Assembly (NCBI RefSeq): GCF_000454065.1
Contig: NZ_KE695655.1
Coordinates: 1-64,000, forward strand
Direction: 5' to 3'
Source: Brevibacillus thermoruber 423
GTDB taxonomy: Bacteria; Bacillota; Bacilli; Brevibacillales; Brevibacillaceae
DNA length: 64,000 nucleotides
Positions within the stretch are counted from its first letter, which is position 1. Each line of letters opens with the position of its first letter. The notes under the pieces were generated by a model. It did not search any database. It saw only the letters and a list, made by a program, of their open reading frames with translations, and was not told the origin of the DNA. Of this stretch, positions 51,158 through 60,232 are shown in pieces. The translations under genes and the position numbers were made by a program.

Positions 51158-52519
51158 TCACACCGGCATTTTCAGCGGACGGAACAACTGGCGGATTTCG
51201 TCCGCCGTCAGCAGCATGGCATTGTACTCACGCAGGGCGCCGCCGCTCAACCCGTTGGCTTCCTGCGGCTGGATCGCCACCACCACCTGTTTTCCCTGCT
51301 CCGTCAGCACGATATAGGGCGTCTGCTTCTCCTTCAGGGACGCTTCGACCTTTGTCCAATCCTTCTGCGGAACAGCCTGCAGGGTGAGCAGCGTCGCCTT
51401 TTCTTTGCCCCCCTGGCCGTAATAGAGCAGGCGGACGGAGGGAGAGGCGGGGTCGCGGTCTTCCTCAATGGTGTACTTGTCGTTCCACTTGGCGGGAATG
51501 CGAAAATCGGTGCCCATGTGGTACGCCTGATAGTGGTCCTCGACGTGGCGCAGGCCGGCCGCTCCGTCCCACTGGTAATAGGATGCGATCCACGGGATTT
51601 CCGCCATGGTCAGCTCGTCGGTGCCCGGCGGCTGGGCATGGATGCCGATTTCGACGATGCCGTCGTCGTTGATGTCTTCGCTGGGCAGGACATAGGGTTT
51701 AAAGGTCAGGTCGATGTCACCGTTCGCCTTGGCCAGCGGACGGACCAGCTTGCCGTTTTGCCAGACCAAAAACTCGGTCATGCCGGAATGCGCCCCCATG
51801 CCTGCCTCGACAAAGATCGCGGATTGGGTGGGCGTCGCCCTGCCAATCGTCGCCTGTTCGTACCCGTTTACGGCCCCCTCCAGGGGCAGCTCGGTCAGCT
51901 TGCCCAACTGTCCGTCCTTCAGACCGTACACCTCCGCTTTGGACGTCAGCGCGTTGTGGTCGTGAGAGACCAGCGCCAGCTCCACCTGGTTGTCACCGGT
52001 GAGATCGCCGACCGCCATGACCGCGTACGGCTGCTTCAGCAGCTCACGCATCTGTTCCTGCTGCCAGGAGTAGACGGACAGTTCCTTGTTCAATCCTTCG
52101 CCGCCGCCCCAGCCGATCAGCATCTCGGGGACGCTGTCGCCCGTCACGTCGACGAACTGGACGTAGTCCAATTCGCTGCCGATTCCGGTGAAGGACGCGG
52201 TTTTCTTCCACTTTCCCCCCTTTTGGCTGAGGACTAGCACGCCAATTTCGTAATCGGTTTTTTCCGTTTTGTAAAACGCGACCACCTCGGGAGTGCCGTC
52301 TCCGGTCAGATCCTGCAGGCTGACCGCGCTGGCCTCTTCGGGGTGAAGCGGCACCGTCAACTGCGAGCCGGGCGGCAGAAACTGCATGACCGCCTGGTTG
52401 ATCGATTGCTGGTTGGCATCGGCCAACGGTGCCCGCATCAATTCGTTGGGAGTGTCGTACAGGCCGCAGCCGCTGGTGAAAACGGCGAGAGCGGCCGGCA
52501 ACAGCCACGTTTTTTTCAT
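51158..52519 (-). CDS. FG-GAP/VCBS-type repeat lipoprotein
   Basis: A 453-residue surface lipoprotein. Signal peptide with lipobox TSGC (Cys about 18). The mature region carries repeats with Ca-binding-like loops: DLTGDGTPEVVAF (about 70), DVTGDSVPEMLIG (about 120), DLTGDNQVELALV (about 165) and DINDDGIVEIGIH (about 285), the pattern of integrin-like beta-propeller blades. ATG 52519 follows GAAAGGAACGG. It heads the operon with the response regulator and kinase on the minus strand. Known relatives occur widely in Bacillales without assigned function. Confidence 0.85.
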   Translation of the reverse strand: MKKTWLLPAALAVFTSGCGLYDTPNELMRAPLADANQQSINQAVMQFLPPGSQLTVPLHPEEASAVSLQDLTGDGTPEVVAFYKTEKTDYEIGVLVLSQKGGKWKKTASFTGIGSELDYVQFVDVTGDSVPEMLIGWGGGEGLNKELSVYSWQQEQMRELLKQPYAVMAVGDLTGDNQVELALVSHDHNALTSKAEVYGLKDGQLGKLTELPLEGAVNGYEQATIGRATPTQSAIFVEAGMGAHSGMTEFLVWQNGKLVRPLAKANGDIDLTFKPYVLPSEDINDDGIVEIGIHAQPPGTDELTMAEIPWIASYYQWDGAAGLRHVEDHYQAYHMGTDFRIPAKWNDKYTIEEDRDPASPSVRLLYYGQGGKEKATLLTLQAVPQKDWTKVEASLKEKQTPYIVLTEQGKQVVVAIQPQEANGLSGGALREYNAMLLTADEIRQLFRPLKMPV

Positions 52520-52801
52520 GGTGGTTCCGTTCCTTTCTGTGTGGTGCTCAAAAATCTGACTCTATTGTAGCCGGACTGGAAGGAAAAAGGGTTGCAAACC
52601 GGTGACATCGATCCGCTGCCGAGGGCGAAAAAAGGGAAAAGCCGTTTTGCAACAATTTGGTACGTTCCACCGTTTATGTAAACAGAGTCACAGCGTATTG
52701 ACAGAATATAGAAATGAACGGCTGGCCGTTCTGCAACCTGTTTCCTGAGACTGCAGGATGTGCAAACACGAGATCAGGGAAAACAAAGGGAGGAAGAAAC
52801 G

Positions 52802-53770
52802 ATGAAAGCGTGGTGCAAGACCGTATCGGCCGTGCTGTGCGGCGGCGCGATTCTCTTGACGGCGGGACCGAATGTGGAGCCGGTCCATGCGAAGACGGTG
52901 AATCCGCAAGCGTTTGCCACCGTGGTGCGCATTCAGCCCCAGCAATCGATTACGTTCCAGATAACATTTGTAGATGGATTTCGGGCACAGGTGACCAGCA
53001 GCCACTTCAAGGGGGTCACCACCGTTGACGTGAGTCCCAACAAGGACGGATACGTGAAGTACGGCGTCTACCAGGCCAACGGCAAGCTGCGCAAACCGAT
53101 CAAAGGCTTTGCCGAAAAGCTGGTCCAACTGGTCCCGTACTACGAAGCGGACGGGAGCATCCGGTACCTCGGCCGCCAGACCCTGTGGGGCGTGGACGGG
53201 TACGACCGGATCGCCGTGGCCACCAGCGTCTGGACACTGGTCAACCAAAAGCCGCAGCTCGTCGGGCTTACCATCGACAAAGGCGATTGGGACAACATGC
53301 CGTCCCCCGACGTGGACGTCAACACCGGGTTCAGCATGGACAAAGACAGCACCTTTGTGCTGGACACCAAGTACGCCGACGTGACGGGGGACGGGGTGCG
53401 CGACCATGTGCTGCTGGTGGGCCACAAAATGGGCGCGTCCATGAACCTGCTGGCCGACGATCTGCGCCTTGTCGTCCGCGAGGGAAAAACCAACCAGCAG
53501 ACGTATGCCTCGGTGGGCCAATGGGATCAGGCTTATCTGCCGAAACTGCACATCGGCCGCTATAACCAGGACAGCGTAAACGACATTTTGATCACCATGC
53601 CCACGGAAACCGGAAAGGTCTACAGCCTGATGACGTGGAAAGGCAACCGCCCGGCGGCGCTGATCGACCAGAAGACGGTGAACAACCCGGCCGTCTACCA
53701 GCCGGTCATCGGCCGACACGGAGAAGCGGTCGGCCTCCACAAGGTGACGCCGAAGCCGAAACAGAAATGA
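52802..53770 (+). CDS. Exported repeat protein
   Basis: A 322-residue secreted protein. Signal peptide about 1-30 (VHA-K cleavage). The mature part includes a Ca-loop-like DVTGDGVRDHVLLV (about 198) and a related QDSVNDILITM segment (about 258), again of FG-GAP type. ATG 52802 follows AAAGGGAGGAAGAAACG. It is transcribed divergently from the lipoprotein operon and shares a 282-base intergenic region that holds both promoters (none assigned with confidence). Function unknown; likely a cell-envelope protein. Confidence 0.82.
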   Translation: MKAWCKTVSAVLCGGAILLTAGPNVEPVHAKTVNPQAFATVVRIQPQQSITFQITFVDGFRAQVTSSHFKGVTTVDVSPNKDGYVKYGVYQANGKLRKPIKGFAEKLVQLVPYYEADGSIRYLGRQTLWGVDGYDRIAVATSVWTLVNQKPQLVGLTIDKGDWDNMPSPDVDVNTGFSMDKDSTFVLDTKYADVTGDGVRDHVLLVGHKMGASMNLLADDLRLVVREGKTNQQTYASVGQWDQAYLPKLHIGRYNQDSVNDILITMPTETGKVYSLMTWKGNRPAALIDQKTVNNPAVYQPVIGRHGEAVGLHKVTPKPKQK

Positions 53771-53804
53771 CAGCAGGCGCGCCCTGATGCGTGCCCGCAA
53801 ACGA

Positions 53805-53840
53805 ACATCCCTCTCTTCGCAGCGGAGAAGAGAGGGATGT
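53805..53840. terminator. Hairpin between convergent genes
   Basis: ACATCCCTCTCTTC ... GAAGAGAGGGATGT, a 14-bp perfect stem. Plus tail TTGTCTTGG is moderately T-rich; minus tail is TCGTTTGC. Confidence 0.8.
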
Positions 53841-53855
53841 TTGTCTTGGCGAGGG

Positions 53856-55313
53856 TTACAGGAATAGGAATCCCAGGATGGACACCACTACGATGCCGAC
53901 CAAGCCTTGAACCAGCGTGGCCAGCGTTTGGGCGCGGTAGGCGGTGGGCAGGCTCATTTTGGAGAACTGGGTGACGACCCAGAAATAGGAGTCGTTCACG
54001 TGGCTGACCACCATGGCGCCGCAGCCGATGGCCATGACCGTCAGCATCTGTCCGATGGGAACGGTGCCCAGCATCGCATCCAGGCCGAGGGACGGCAGGA
54101 GCGGCATCATGATCGTTGAGGTGATGACCAACGAAGCGGTGGAGCTGCCCTGAGCCGTTTTGAGGACGGCAGCGATCAGGAAGGTGATGATCAGCGCGCC
54201 CACGCCGACAAAGGCGACATTGCCGTCGATCAGCGTCTTCACGTAATCGGAGATGGGGCTGGCCTTGATGACCGCGCCGAGCGAGCCGCCCGCACCGGTA
54301 ATCATGATGATGACGGCAGCGTCCAGTAGGCCTTCGCTCATCCACTTGGTCAGCGTTTCCTCATTACGCTGCCGCAATAATCCGAAAATGGCGAAGAGCA
54401 AACCGATAAACAGCGCGTTCACGGGCGTCCCCAGGAAGGTGAAGAGCGTGTTGGCAAAGCCGGTCATCAGCACTTCCTTGTTGCCCTGCGCATCGACCCC
54501 TACCGGGAAGTTGGCGAACGAACCGAGGGCCAGCAGGATAATCGGGACCACGATCGGCGCAAACGAGGCGAAGGCGGACGGCAGTTGTCCGAAACGGGCC
54601 TTGAACTCCTCAAAGGTTTCCACCGCCTCATCCAGTTCCACCGGGAGCTTGTCCGCCACTTTGCGGGCCCAGACGTGTCCGGCCAGCGCGACCGGGATGG
54701 AAACGACGAGACCGATGACGATCACCCAGAACAGGCCGTCCGGTCCAATGCCGACGTTGGACGCGGCGGCGATGGGACCCGGCGTCGGCGGCACCAGTGT
54801 ATGGGTGGCGTACAGGCCGGTGGAGAGAGCGACTGCCAGGGTGACGACGCTGACGCCGGTCTTTTTCGCCAGCGATTTTTTCAGGGAAGACAAAATGACG
54901 TAGCCGGAATCGCAAAAGACCGGGATGGAGACGATCCAGCCGATGATCGTCATGGCCAGTGCGGGATGGCGGTCGCCCAGGATGCGCAGCACCACTTCCG
55001 CCATTTTGACGGCGGCGCCGGAGTTTTCCAGGATTTTGCCGATCATCGTTCCGAAGATGATGACCAGACCGATGCTGGTGATGATGCCGCCGAATCCGCC
55101 GGCAATCTCTTTGCCGATGTCGGCGATGATCGGTTTCTCGACACCGCTGAGGGAGCCGACAAGGTTGGTCGCCAACGCAAATAGATACGTGCTGGAAATG
55201 ATGGATAAGAACGGGTGGAGCTTCCACTTGGCTGTCGCGTAGATGATGAAGAGAATCGACAGCAGCAGCAGAAGCAAAATGATCGGCCCCAACTGAATCA
55301 CTGCAGGACTCAT
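53856..55313 (-). CDS. GntP-family sugar-acid permease
   Basis: A 485-residue transporter of the gluconate:H+ symporter family with about 12 helices. Characteristic blocks: GGIITSIGLVIIFGTMIGKIL (first residues about 74), PVFCDSGYVILSSLKKSLAK (about 131), THTLVPPTPGPIAAA (about 170) and the C-terminal VSHVNDSYFWVVTQF. Start ATG 55313 overlaps the glycerate kinase stop by four bases. The operon context (glycerate kinase, diacid-sensing protein, CdaR) points to D-glycerate, gluconate or a related hydroxy acid; the sequence alone cannot choose. Confidence 0.92.
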   Translation of the reverse strand: MSPAVIQLGPIILLLLLLSILFIIYATAKWKLHPFLSIISSTYLFALATNLVGSLSGVEKPIIADIGKEIAGGFGGIITSIGLVIIFGTMIGKILENSGAAVKMAEVVLRILGDRHPALAMTIIGWIVSIPVFCDSGYVILSSLKKSLAKKTGVSVVTLAVALSTGLYATHTLVPPTPGPIAAASNVGIGPDGLFWVIVIGLVVSIPVALAGHVWARKVADKLPVELDEAVETFEEFKARFGQLPSAFASFAPIVVPIILLALGSFANFPVGVDAQGNKEVLMTGFANTLFTFLGTPVNALFIGLLFAIFGLLRQRNEETLTKWMSEGLLDAAVIIMITGAGGSLGAVIKASPISDYVKTLIDGNVAFVGVGALIITFLIAAVLKTAQGSSTASLVITSTIMMPLLPSLGLDAMLGTVPIGQMLTVMAIGCGAMVVSHVNDSYFWVVTQFSKMSLPTAYRAQTLATLVQGLVGIVVVSILGFLFL

Positions 55314-56452
55314 GACAATCCTCCCTTGCTTGCGAAAATGCGCGTGAGTTGTTCGGCCGCCTGTTCCAGCAGTCCGGTGGTGTGCGCCATCGCCTGGTCC
55401 AGCGTCATCGGCTTGTTGATGATGCTGGCCACCGCAGTGACGCCGTGTTCGTACAGCGCTTCGATGCCGGTGCCGATGGAACCCGCCAGGACGACGACGG
55501 GAATCCCGCGCTGCTGCGCCAGCCTTGCCACCCCGCAGGGCGTTTTGCCCTGAGCGGTCTGGTAGTCGACCTGCCCTTCGCCGGTAAACACCAGATCGGC
55601 GCCTTCCATCGCTTCGGCCAGCCGGGTGGTTTCGCTGACGATCTGGATGCCGGACTTCAGCTCGCCGTTCAAAAAGGCGAGGAGGGCGCCCGCTACGCCG
55701 CCGGCCGCACCGGTCCCCGGCAGGTCGTGGATCGCGATGCCCCTGGTCTGTTCAATCACATCGGCAAAATGGCGCAGATTGTCGTCCAAAAGTTTGACCA
55801 TCTCGGGCGTGGCCCCCTTTTGCGGGCCGAACACATGGGAAGCGCCGTTCGGACCGACAAACGGGTTGTCCACGTCGCAGGCGATGGTAAACCGGCACTC
55901 TGCCAGCCGCGGATCGGCACTGCTCGCATCGATTCGCTCCAGTTTTCCGAGCTCACCTCCTCCAAAAGCGATCGGCTGGCCGGCCGCGTCCAACAGGGCG
56001 AACCCGAGCGCCTGAAGCATGCCGGCCCCGCCGTCATTGGTAGCGCTTCCGCCGATCCCCAGAATAAAGCGGCGGCAGCCCAGGTCCAATCCGGCCTTGA
56101 TCAATTGGCCGAACCCGTAGGTGGTGGTCACGAGCGGATTGCGCTCTGACGCCTCGATCAGGTAGAGGCCCGAAGCGGCTGCCATCTCGATGACGCACGT
56201 TTCCCCGTCTCCCAGGATCCCGAACTCCGCCGTGATCTCCCGGCCGAGGGGATTTTTGACGGCTGCCTGCAAAATCTTGCCGCCGGTCGCGTCCACCAGG
56301 CACTGGAGGGTGCCTTCACCACCGTCGGCCATCGGCTTGACGACGATTTCGCTGTCCGGCAGCGCTCTGCGCACGCCTGCCGCGATGGCTTCTCCCGCCT
56401 GTTTGGCGGTAAGGCTTCCTTTAAACGAATCAGGTGCGATGACAATCTTCAT
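55310..56452 (-). CDS. Glycerate kinase (type I, GarK/GlxK)
   Basis: A 380-residue glycerate kinase that phosphorylates D-glycerate, giving 2-phosphoglycerate. Family blocks: [20 protein letters not shown] (3-22), [13 protein letters not shown] (about 41), [19 protein letters not shown] (about 131), VFGPQKGAT and [18 protein letters not shown] (about 282). ATG 56452 overlaps the upstream stop by four bases (ATGA), as does its stop with the permease start. The tight coupling indicates a single operon for sugar-acid use under CdaR. Confidence 0.95.
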   Translation of the reverse strand: MKIVIAPDSFKGSLTAKQAGEAIAAGVRRALPDSEIVVKPMADGGEGTLQCLVDATGGKILQAAVKNPLGREITAEFGILGDGETCVIEMAAASGLYLIEASERNPLVTTTYGFGQLIKAGLDLGCRRFILGIGGSATNDGGAGMLQALGFALLDAAGQPIAFGGGELGKLERIDASSADPRLAECRFTIACDVDNPFVGPNGASHVFGPQKGATPEMVKLLDDNLRHFADVIEQTRGIAIHDLPGTGAAGGVAGALLAFLNGELKSGIQIVSETTRLAEAMEGADLVFTGEGQVDYQTAQGKTPCGVARLAQQRGIPVVVLAGSIGTGIEALYEHGVTAVASIINKPMTLDQAMAHTTGLLEQAAEQLTRIFASKGGLS

Positions 56453-57312
56453 GCTGCCCCTCCCTTGGCCAGGGTTTCCATCATCTGTTCAATGTCGTCC
56501 ACGTATTTGACCAGCGCCTGCAGCGCGGTGGATTGTTCCTGCGCCTTGTCGTCGTTTGCTTTGGCCTGTTCGCTGATGCTGCCGAACGTGACGTGCACCT
56601 GGCGGAGAATCTCCTGAATCTGCTTGATGGTGTTTTGGCAGACGGACGCCAGTTTGCGGACCTCGGAGGCGACGACCTGAAAGCCTCTGCCCGCTTCGCC
56701 GGCCCGCGCCGCTTCGATGGCGGCGTTTAAGCCGATCAGGTTGCTGTGGTCGGCGATTTCCTTGATCATCTTGAGCGCGTCCGTGATCTGCTTGATTTGT
56801 TCTTCGCCGTTTTTCACGACCTGCAGGGCGTTTCGGCTGGCTGCGGCAAAGTCTTCGGAACTGGCGGAAATCTGTTGAATGGTGGCCGCCATGTTGTGCA
56901 GTTGTTCGTACACTTGTTTGGAGGCCTGCTGCTGTTCCATGACCTGTTCGCGGTTTTTCAGCCACAGAACGACGGTACGGACGGCGACACGGACGATCGG
57001 CAGCATCTCGTCCGGGTTGCCAGACATGCCGATGACGCCGATGCGCTGGCCGTTGTACACGATCGGCAGGTTGGAGCCCGGACGTACGCCCTCCAGTTCC
57101 CGTGCCTGCTCCTCCGTCACCAGGGCTTCGTCAATCAATCCGAGCATGATCTTTTTGGCTGCCTCGTGCACGGTGCCGATGCGTTCCGGGCGGGTGGAGG
57201 AGAGGATCACACCGCCCTCGCCCATGATGTTGATGTGCTGACCGGTCTCTTCATGCAAAATTTGTACAATTTCGTCGAAAAAACCATCCTGCAAAAACGA
57301 AAGCGTATTCAT
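56449..57312 (-). CDS. Soluble chemoreceptor-like protein with sugar-diacid recognition domain
   Basis: A 287-residue hybrid. Residues about 8-125 are a CdaR-type diacid-recognition domain ([54 protein letters not shown]). Residues about 140-287 are a methyl-accepting chemotaxis signalling hairpin ([20 protein letters not shown], then [10 protein letters not shown]) without membrane helices or HAMP. ATG 57312 is favoured by AGAGGA; 57318 and 57327 are upstream alternatives. It is the first gene of the glycerate kinase-permease operon, so it may report hydroxy-acid levels to the chemotaxis system. Not a standard operon member, and unproven. Confidence 0.85.
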   Translation of the reverse strand: MNTLSFLQDGFFDEIVQILHEETGQHINIMGEGGVILSSTRPERIGTVHEAAKKIMLGLIDEALVTEEQARELEGVRPGSNLPIVYNGQRIGVIGMSGNPDEMLPIVRVAVRTVVLWLKNREQVMEQQQASKQVYEQLHNMAATIQQISASSEDFAAASRNALQVVKNGEEQIKQITDALKMIKEIADHSNLIGLNAAIEAARAGEAGRGFQVVASEVRKLASVCQNTIKQIQEILRQVHVTFGSISEQAKANDDKAQEQSTALQALVKYVDDIEQMMETLAKGGAA

Positions 57313-57428
57313 AGCCATTCCTCTCATGTTCTTCTGTCGTTACCATTAATATACAAGACTTGGATGGCGATTACATTTTGCAAAACCACCAAAAAAGCGT
57401 GTCGAATCCTGTCTGGTTTCTGTGAGGA

Positions 57429-58589
57429 TTATCCAGTTTGGGAGAGGCGGTGCAGTTCCAGCGCCAGCTTGATTTTGGCCGCCTCGGCAAAGCAGCGCGG
57501 ATTGCGCCCCAGCATCTCCTCAATCCGGTCCAGCCTGTACAGGAGCGTGTTGCGATGGATGTTGAGCGCTTGAGCCGCCGCCGTCAGGTTGAGATCGGCG
57601 GAAAACAGAGCGTTCAGCGTCTCCAGCAGTTCGTCGTGCTTGACGAGTTCCTTGAGAATGTCGCGGACCACCACTTGTCGGGTGGCGGGGGGTATTTCGA
57701 GAAGCAGCAGCTCCAGCGACATGTCGTCAATATGGCCGATAGCCCCCTTTTCGGGGAAGCGCTCCAGCACCTGCAGTGTCTGCATGGCCTCCTTGAACGA
57801 CAGTTCCAGATCGTAGACGTCTTCATAGCCGCGCCCCATTGCGATCAGAAGGTGGTCGCGGAGGCCGGCGGGGGCTGCGTTCAGCAGTTTGTGGGCGGCT
57901 TCGTGCAAATACGGCTTGATCTGCTCCCTGCTGCGGAGGCCGCTCAAGTCGGTGACGACGATCCAGCAGTTCCGTTTTGTCACGGAGACGCAGACCTGAT
58001 CGGAATGGCGGAAGCAGGCGGCAACCTTGCGGGGGAAGCGGCGGTCGGCATGCCATTCCTCCCAGTCCTCCGCGCCGGTCGCCTGGATGATCACGACCGA
58101 GCGGGGACGGGACAAATCCAGACCGAGCAGGGCACCGCGGGACATCACCACGTCGCGCGAAGGGTCCAGCGTCCCGGAAATCATCTCCTGCACCAGAAAA
58201 TTGACCGAGCGCTCCGCCAGTTCCATCTGCTCCGTCAGATACGCCTGCTGCAGCATCATTTCCGTCATCATCTTGACTGCTTTGCCGAACGGAACCACTT
58301 CCTGCGGAGCGCCGGATATGCCGATCACGCCGACAATCTGCTGCTGAAAGCGGATGGGCATGTTGATGCCGGGCTTCGTTCCCGTCCATTTTTGGCAATC
58401 TTCTTCGCCGAGGAGCATTTCCTCCCCGGTGGCAATCACCTGGCGGGCCGCCTGGTGAAAGCTCTGGATGCGTGCAGGATCGCTGGAACTGATAATGACG
58501 CCGTCCTTATCCATGACATTGATGTTCAGGTTGGTCACTTCCATTGTGCGTTTGACAATCCGGTCGGCGAGGGATTGAGTCAACTTCAT
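57429..58589 (-). CDS. cdaR: Sugar-diacid regulator CdaR
   Basis: A 386-residue transcription factor. N-terminal diacid-recognition domain (about 5-135; IISSSDPARIQSFHQAAR, MPIRFQQQIVGVIGISG), a central GGDEF-like CdaR domain, and the C-terminal PucR-type helix-turn-helix (LNLTAAAQALNIHRNTLLYRL, in part, about 345). In E. coli CdaR activates glucarate, galactarate and glycerate genes. ATG 58589 follows AAGGAG at 10 bases. It lies directly upstream of the diacid-chemoreceptor/glycerate kinase/permease genes on the same strand (116-base gap) and is their likely activator. Confidence 0.93.
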   Translation of the reverse strand: MKLTQSLADRIVKRTMEVTNLNINVMDKDGVIISSSDPARIQSFHQAARQVIATGEEMLLGEEDCQKWTGTKPGINMPIRFQQQIVGVIGISGAPQEVVPFGKAVKMMTEMMLQQAYLTEQMELAERSVNFLVQEMISGTLDPSRDVVMSRGALLGLDLSRPRSVVIIQATGAEDWEEWHADRRFPRKVAACFRHSDQVCVSVTKRNCWIVVTDLSGLRSREQIKPYLHEAAHKLLNAAPAGLRDHLLIAMGRGYEDVYDLELSFKEAMQTLQVLERFPEKGAIGHIDDMSLELLLLEIPPATRQVVVRDILKELVKHDELLETLNALFSADLNLTAAAQALNIHRNTLLYRLDRIEEMLGRNPRCFAEAAKIKLALELHRLSQTG

Positions 58590-58663
58590 TACCGCAGGCT
58601 CCTTCCGCTGGACATAGAGTATGGGTCTATTCATTGTATCGGGTAAACATTCCCACATCTTTG

Positions 58664-58684
58664 AAATCGTAATGATTACGTTTT
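58664..58684 (+). promoter_or_regulatory. Zur box 1 (upstream of yciC-like promoter)
   Basis: AAATCGTAATGATTACG with TTTT to the right; core TCGTAATGATTACG fits the Bacillus Zur consensus TCGTAATNATTACGA except for the last base. It lies just before the -35 element. Confidence 0.85.
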
Positions 58685-58687
58685 ATC

Positions 58688-58717
58688 TTGACGAGCCGTT
58701 CGTCCTTGGGGTAGGAT
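58688..58717 (+). promoter_or_regulatory. Promoter between two Zur boxes
   Basis: TTGACG (58688-58693), 18-base spacer, TAGGAT (58712-58717), bracketed by Zur boxes on both sides. The downstream box would cover the transcription start. Confidence 0.65.
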
Positions 58718-58724
58718 AAAAATC

Positions 58725-58745
58725 AAATCGTATTGATTACGATTT
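58725..58745 (+). promoter_or_regulatory. Zur box 2
   Basis: AAATCGTATTGATTACGATT plus T; core TCGTATTGATTACGA, one mismatch from the Zur consensus. The double-box layout matches that of B. subtilis yciC. Confidence 0.88.
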
Positions 58746-58771
58746 ATAAACGTACAAGGGAGCTGCAAGGC

Positions 58772-59995
58772 ATGGCTGATCAAGGAAAGCCGGACAAACG
58801 AATACCGGTGACGGTCCTCAGCGGATACCTGGGAGCGGGCAAGACGACGCTGCTCAACCACGTGCTGAACAATCGCGAGGGTATGCGCGTCGCCGTCATC
58901 GTCAACGACCTCAGCGAGGTGAACGTGGACGGAACGCTGGTTGCCCAGGGGGGCGGCGTCTCCCGGGTGGAGGAAAAAGTGGTGGAGATGTCCAACGGCT
59001 GCATCTGCTGCACGCTGCGGGAGGATTTGCTGACGGAAGTGGAGCGGCTCGCCCGGGAAGGCAGGTACGACTATATCCTGATCGAATCCACCGGCATCGG
59101 CGAGCCGGTCCCGATCGCCCAGACGTTTACATATGTGGACGAAGAAAACGGGATCGACCTTTCCGCCGTGTGCCGGCTGGACACGATGGTGACCGTGGTG
59201 GACGCCTGCCGGTTCTGGCACGACTTTTCCTCGGGGGAGAGTCTGCTGGAACGGGGCCAGGCAACCGGCGAGGACGACCAGCGCGACGTCGTGGAACTGT
59301 TGATCAACCAGATCGAGTTTTGCGACGTGATGATCCTCAACAAGTGCGACCTGGTGGAGGAGGCGGAGCTGGAGAAGCTGGAAGCCGTCCTGCGCAAACT
59401 GCAGCCGCACGCCAAGCTGATCCGGAGCAGCCGCGGCCGGGTCAATCCCCGGGAGATCCTGCACACCGGCCTGTTCGACCTGGAAAAAGCGAGCCAATCG
59501 GCCGGCTGGCTGCAGGAACTGCAGAAGGGAGAGCATACGCCGGAGACGGACGAATACGGCATCTCCTCCTTTGTCTACCGACGCCGCCGCCCGTTTCACG
59601 CGGAGCGCTTTGCGAACTGGCTGGAACAGTGGCCGGAACAGGTGGTGCGGGCCAAGGGCTTTTTCTGGCTGGCGACGCGAAACGATCTGGCGATGTCGGT
59701 AAGCCAGGCGGGCCCGTCGATCGAAGTGGGCGCGGTCGGGTATTGGGCAGCCGCCCTGCCGGAAGCGGAACAGCAGATGCTCCGGGCGGAAGACCCTGAC
59801 TGGGCCGCCACGTGGGACCCGCGGCATGGCGACCGGTTGACCGAACTGGTCTTCATCGGGATCGGCATGGATCAGGCCGCCATCGAGCGCGGGCTGGACG
59901 CCTGCCTGCTGACGGACGAGGAGTACGAAGCAGACTGGAGTGCTCTGTCGGACCCGCTGCCGACGGCGGATACGGTTGTCGAGACGATCATGTGA
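58772..59995 (+). CDS. Zur-regulated G3E-family GTPase metallochaperone (YciC/ZigA-like)
   Basis: A 407-residue COG0523 GTPase. P-loop GYLGAGKTT (about 20), the metal-binding CxCC in [12 protein letters not shown] (about 76), Walker [10 protein letters not shown] and base-recognition NKCD (about 192). C-terminal CobW_C domain (about 270-360). ATG 58772 follows AAGGGAG. Two Zur boxes control it, so it is expressed under zinc starvation and probably hands zinc to client enzymes. The gene for an alternative L33 follows 19 bases later in the same transcript. Confidence 0.95.
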   Translation: MADQGKPDKRIPVTVLSGYLGAGKTTLLNHVLNNREGMRVAVIVNDLSEVNVDGTLVAQGGGVSRVEEKVVEMSNGCICCTLREDLLTEVERLAREGRYDYILIESTGIGEPVPIAQTFTYVDEENGIDLSAVCRLDTMVTVVDACRFWHDFSSGESLLERGQATGEDDQRDVVELLINQIEFCDVMILNKCDLVEEAELEKLEAVLRKLQPHAKLIRSSRGRVNPREILHTGLFDLEKASQSAGWLQELQKGEHTPETDEYGISSFVYRRRRPFHAERFANWLEQWPEQVVRAKGFFWLATRNDLAMSVSQAGPSIEVGAVGYWAAALPEAEQQMLRAEDPDWAATWDPRHGDRLTELVFIGIGMDQAAIERGLDACLLTDEEYEADWSALSDPLPTADTVVETIM

Positions 59996-60014
59996 GCAAA
60001 AGGAGGAAAAACCA

Positions 60015-60164
60015 ATGCGCGTAACGGTGACGCTGCAGTGCACGGAGACGGGAGATCGCAACTACATCACGACGAAAAACAAGAAAAACACCCCGGAGCG
60101 GCTGGAACTGATGAAGTATTCGCCGCGGCTGAAGCGGCGGACGCTGCACCGGGAAACGAAGTAG
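60015..60164 (+). CDS. rpmG: Ribosomal protein L33, zinc-free (C-) type
   Basis: A 49-residue L33 ([20 protein letters not shown] and ending RRTLHRETK). It has one Cys and lacks the two CxxC pairs that bind zinc in the C+ form. Such C- paralogues replace zinc-bearing L33 and free its zinc when Zur is inactive. ATG 60015 follows AAAAGGAGGAAAAACC. It is in operon with the COG0523 GTPase behind the double Zur boxes, a textbook zinc-sparing pair. Confidence 0.95.
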   Translation: MRVTVTLQCTETGDRNYITTKNKKNTPERLELMKYSPRLKRRTLHRETK

Positions 60165-60187
60165 GACGAACCACGTCATCGACTGTC

Positions 60188-60219
60188 AAAAAAAAAACGG
60201 CCGGGACCGCTGTCCCGGC
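60188..60219 (-). terminator. Terminator of the antiporter gene
   Basis: On the minus strand GCCGGGA-CAGCGG-TCCCGGC, then CG and a run of ten T residues. Confidence 0.9.
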
Positions 60220-60232
60220 AGCCGGCGGCGGA

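Noticed and set aside
57328-57428. A cre-like match (TGTAATCGCCATCC on the minus strand) before the diacid-chemoreceptor operon
   Set aside because: It breaks the consensus at the W position and at the terminal CA, so it is too weak to report as a site.
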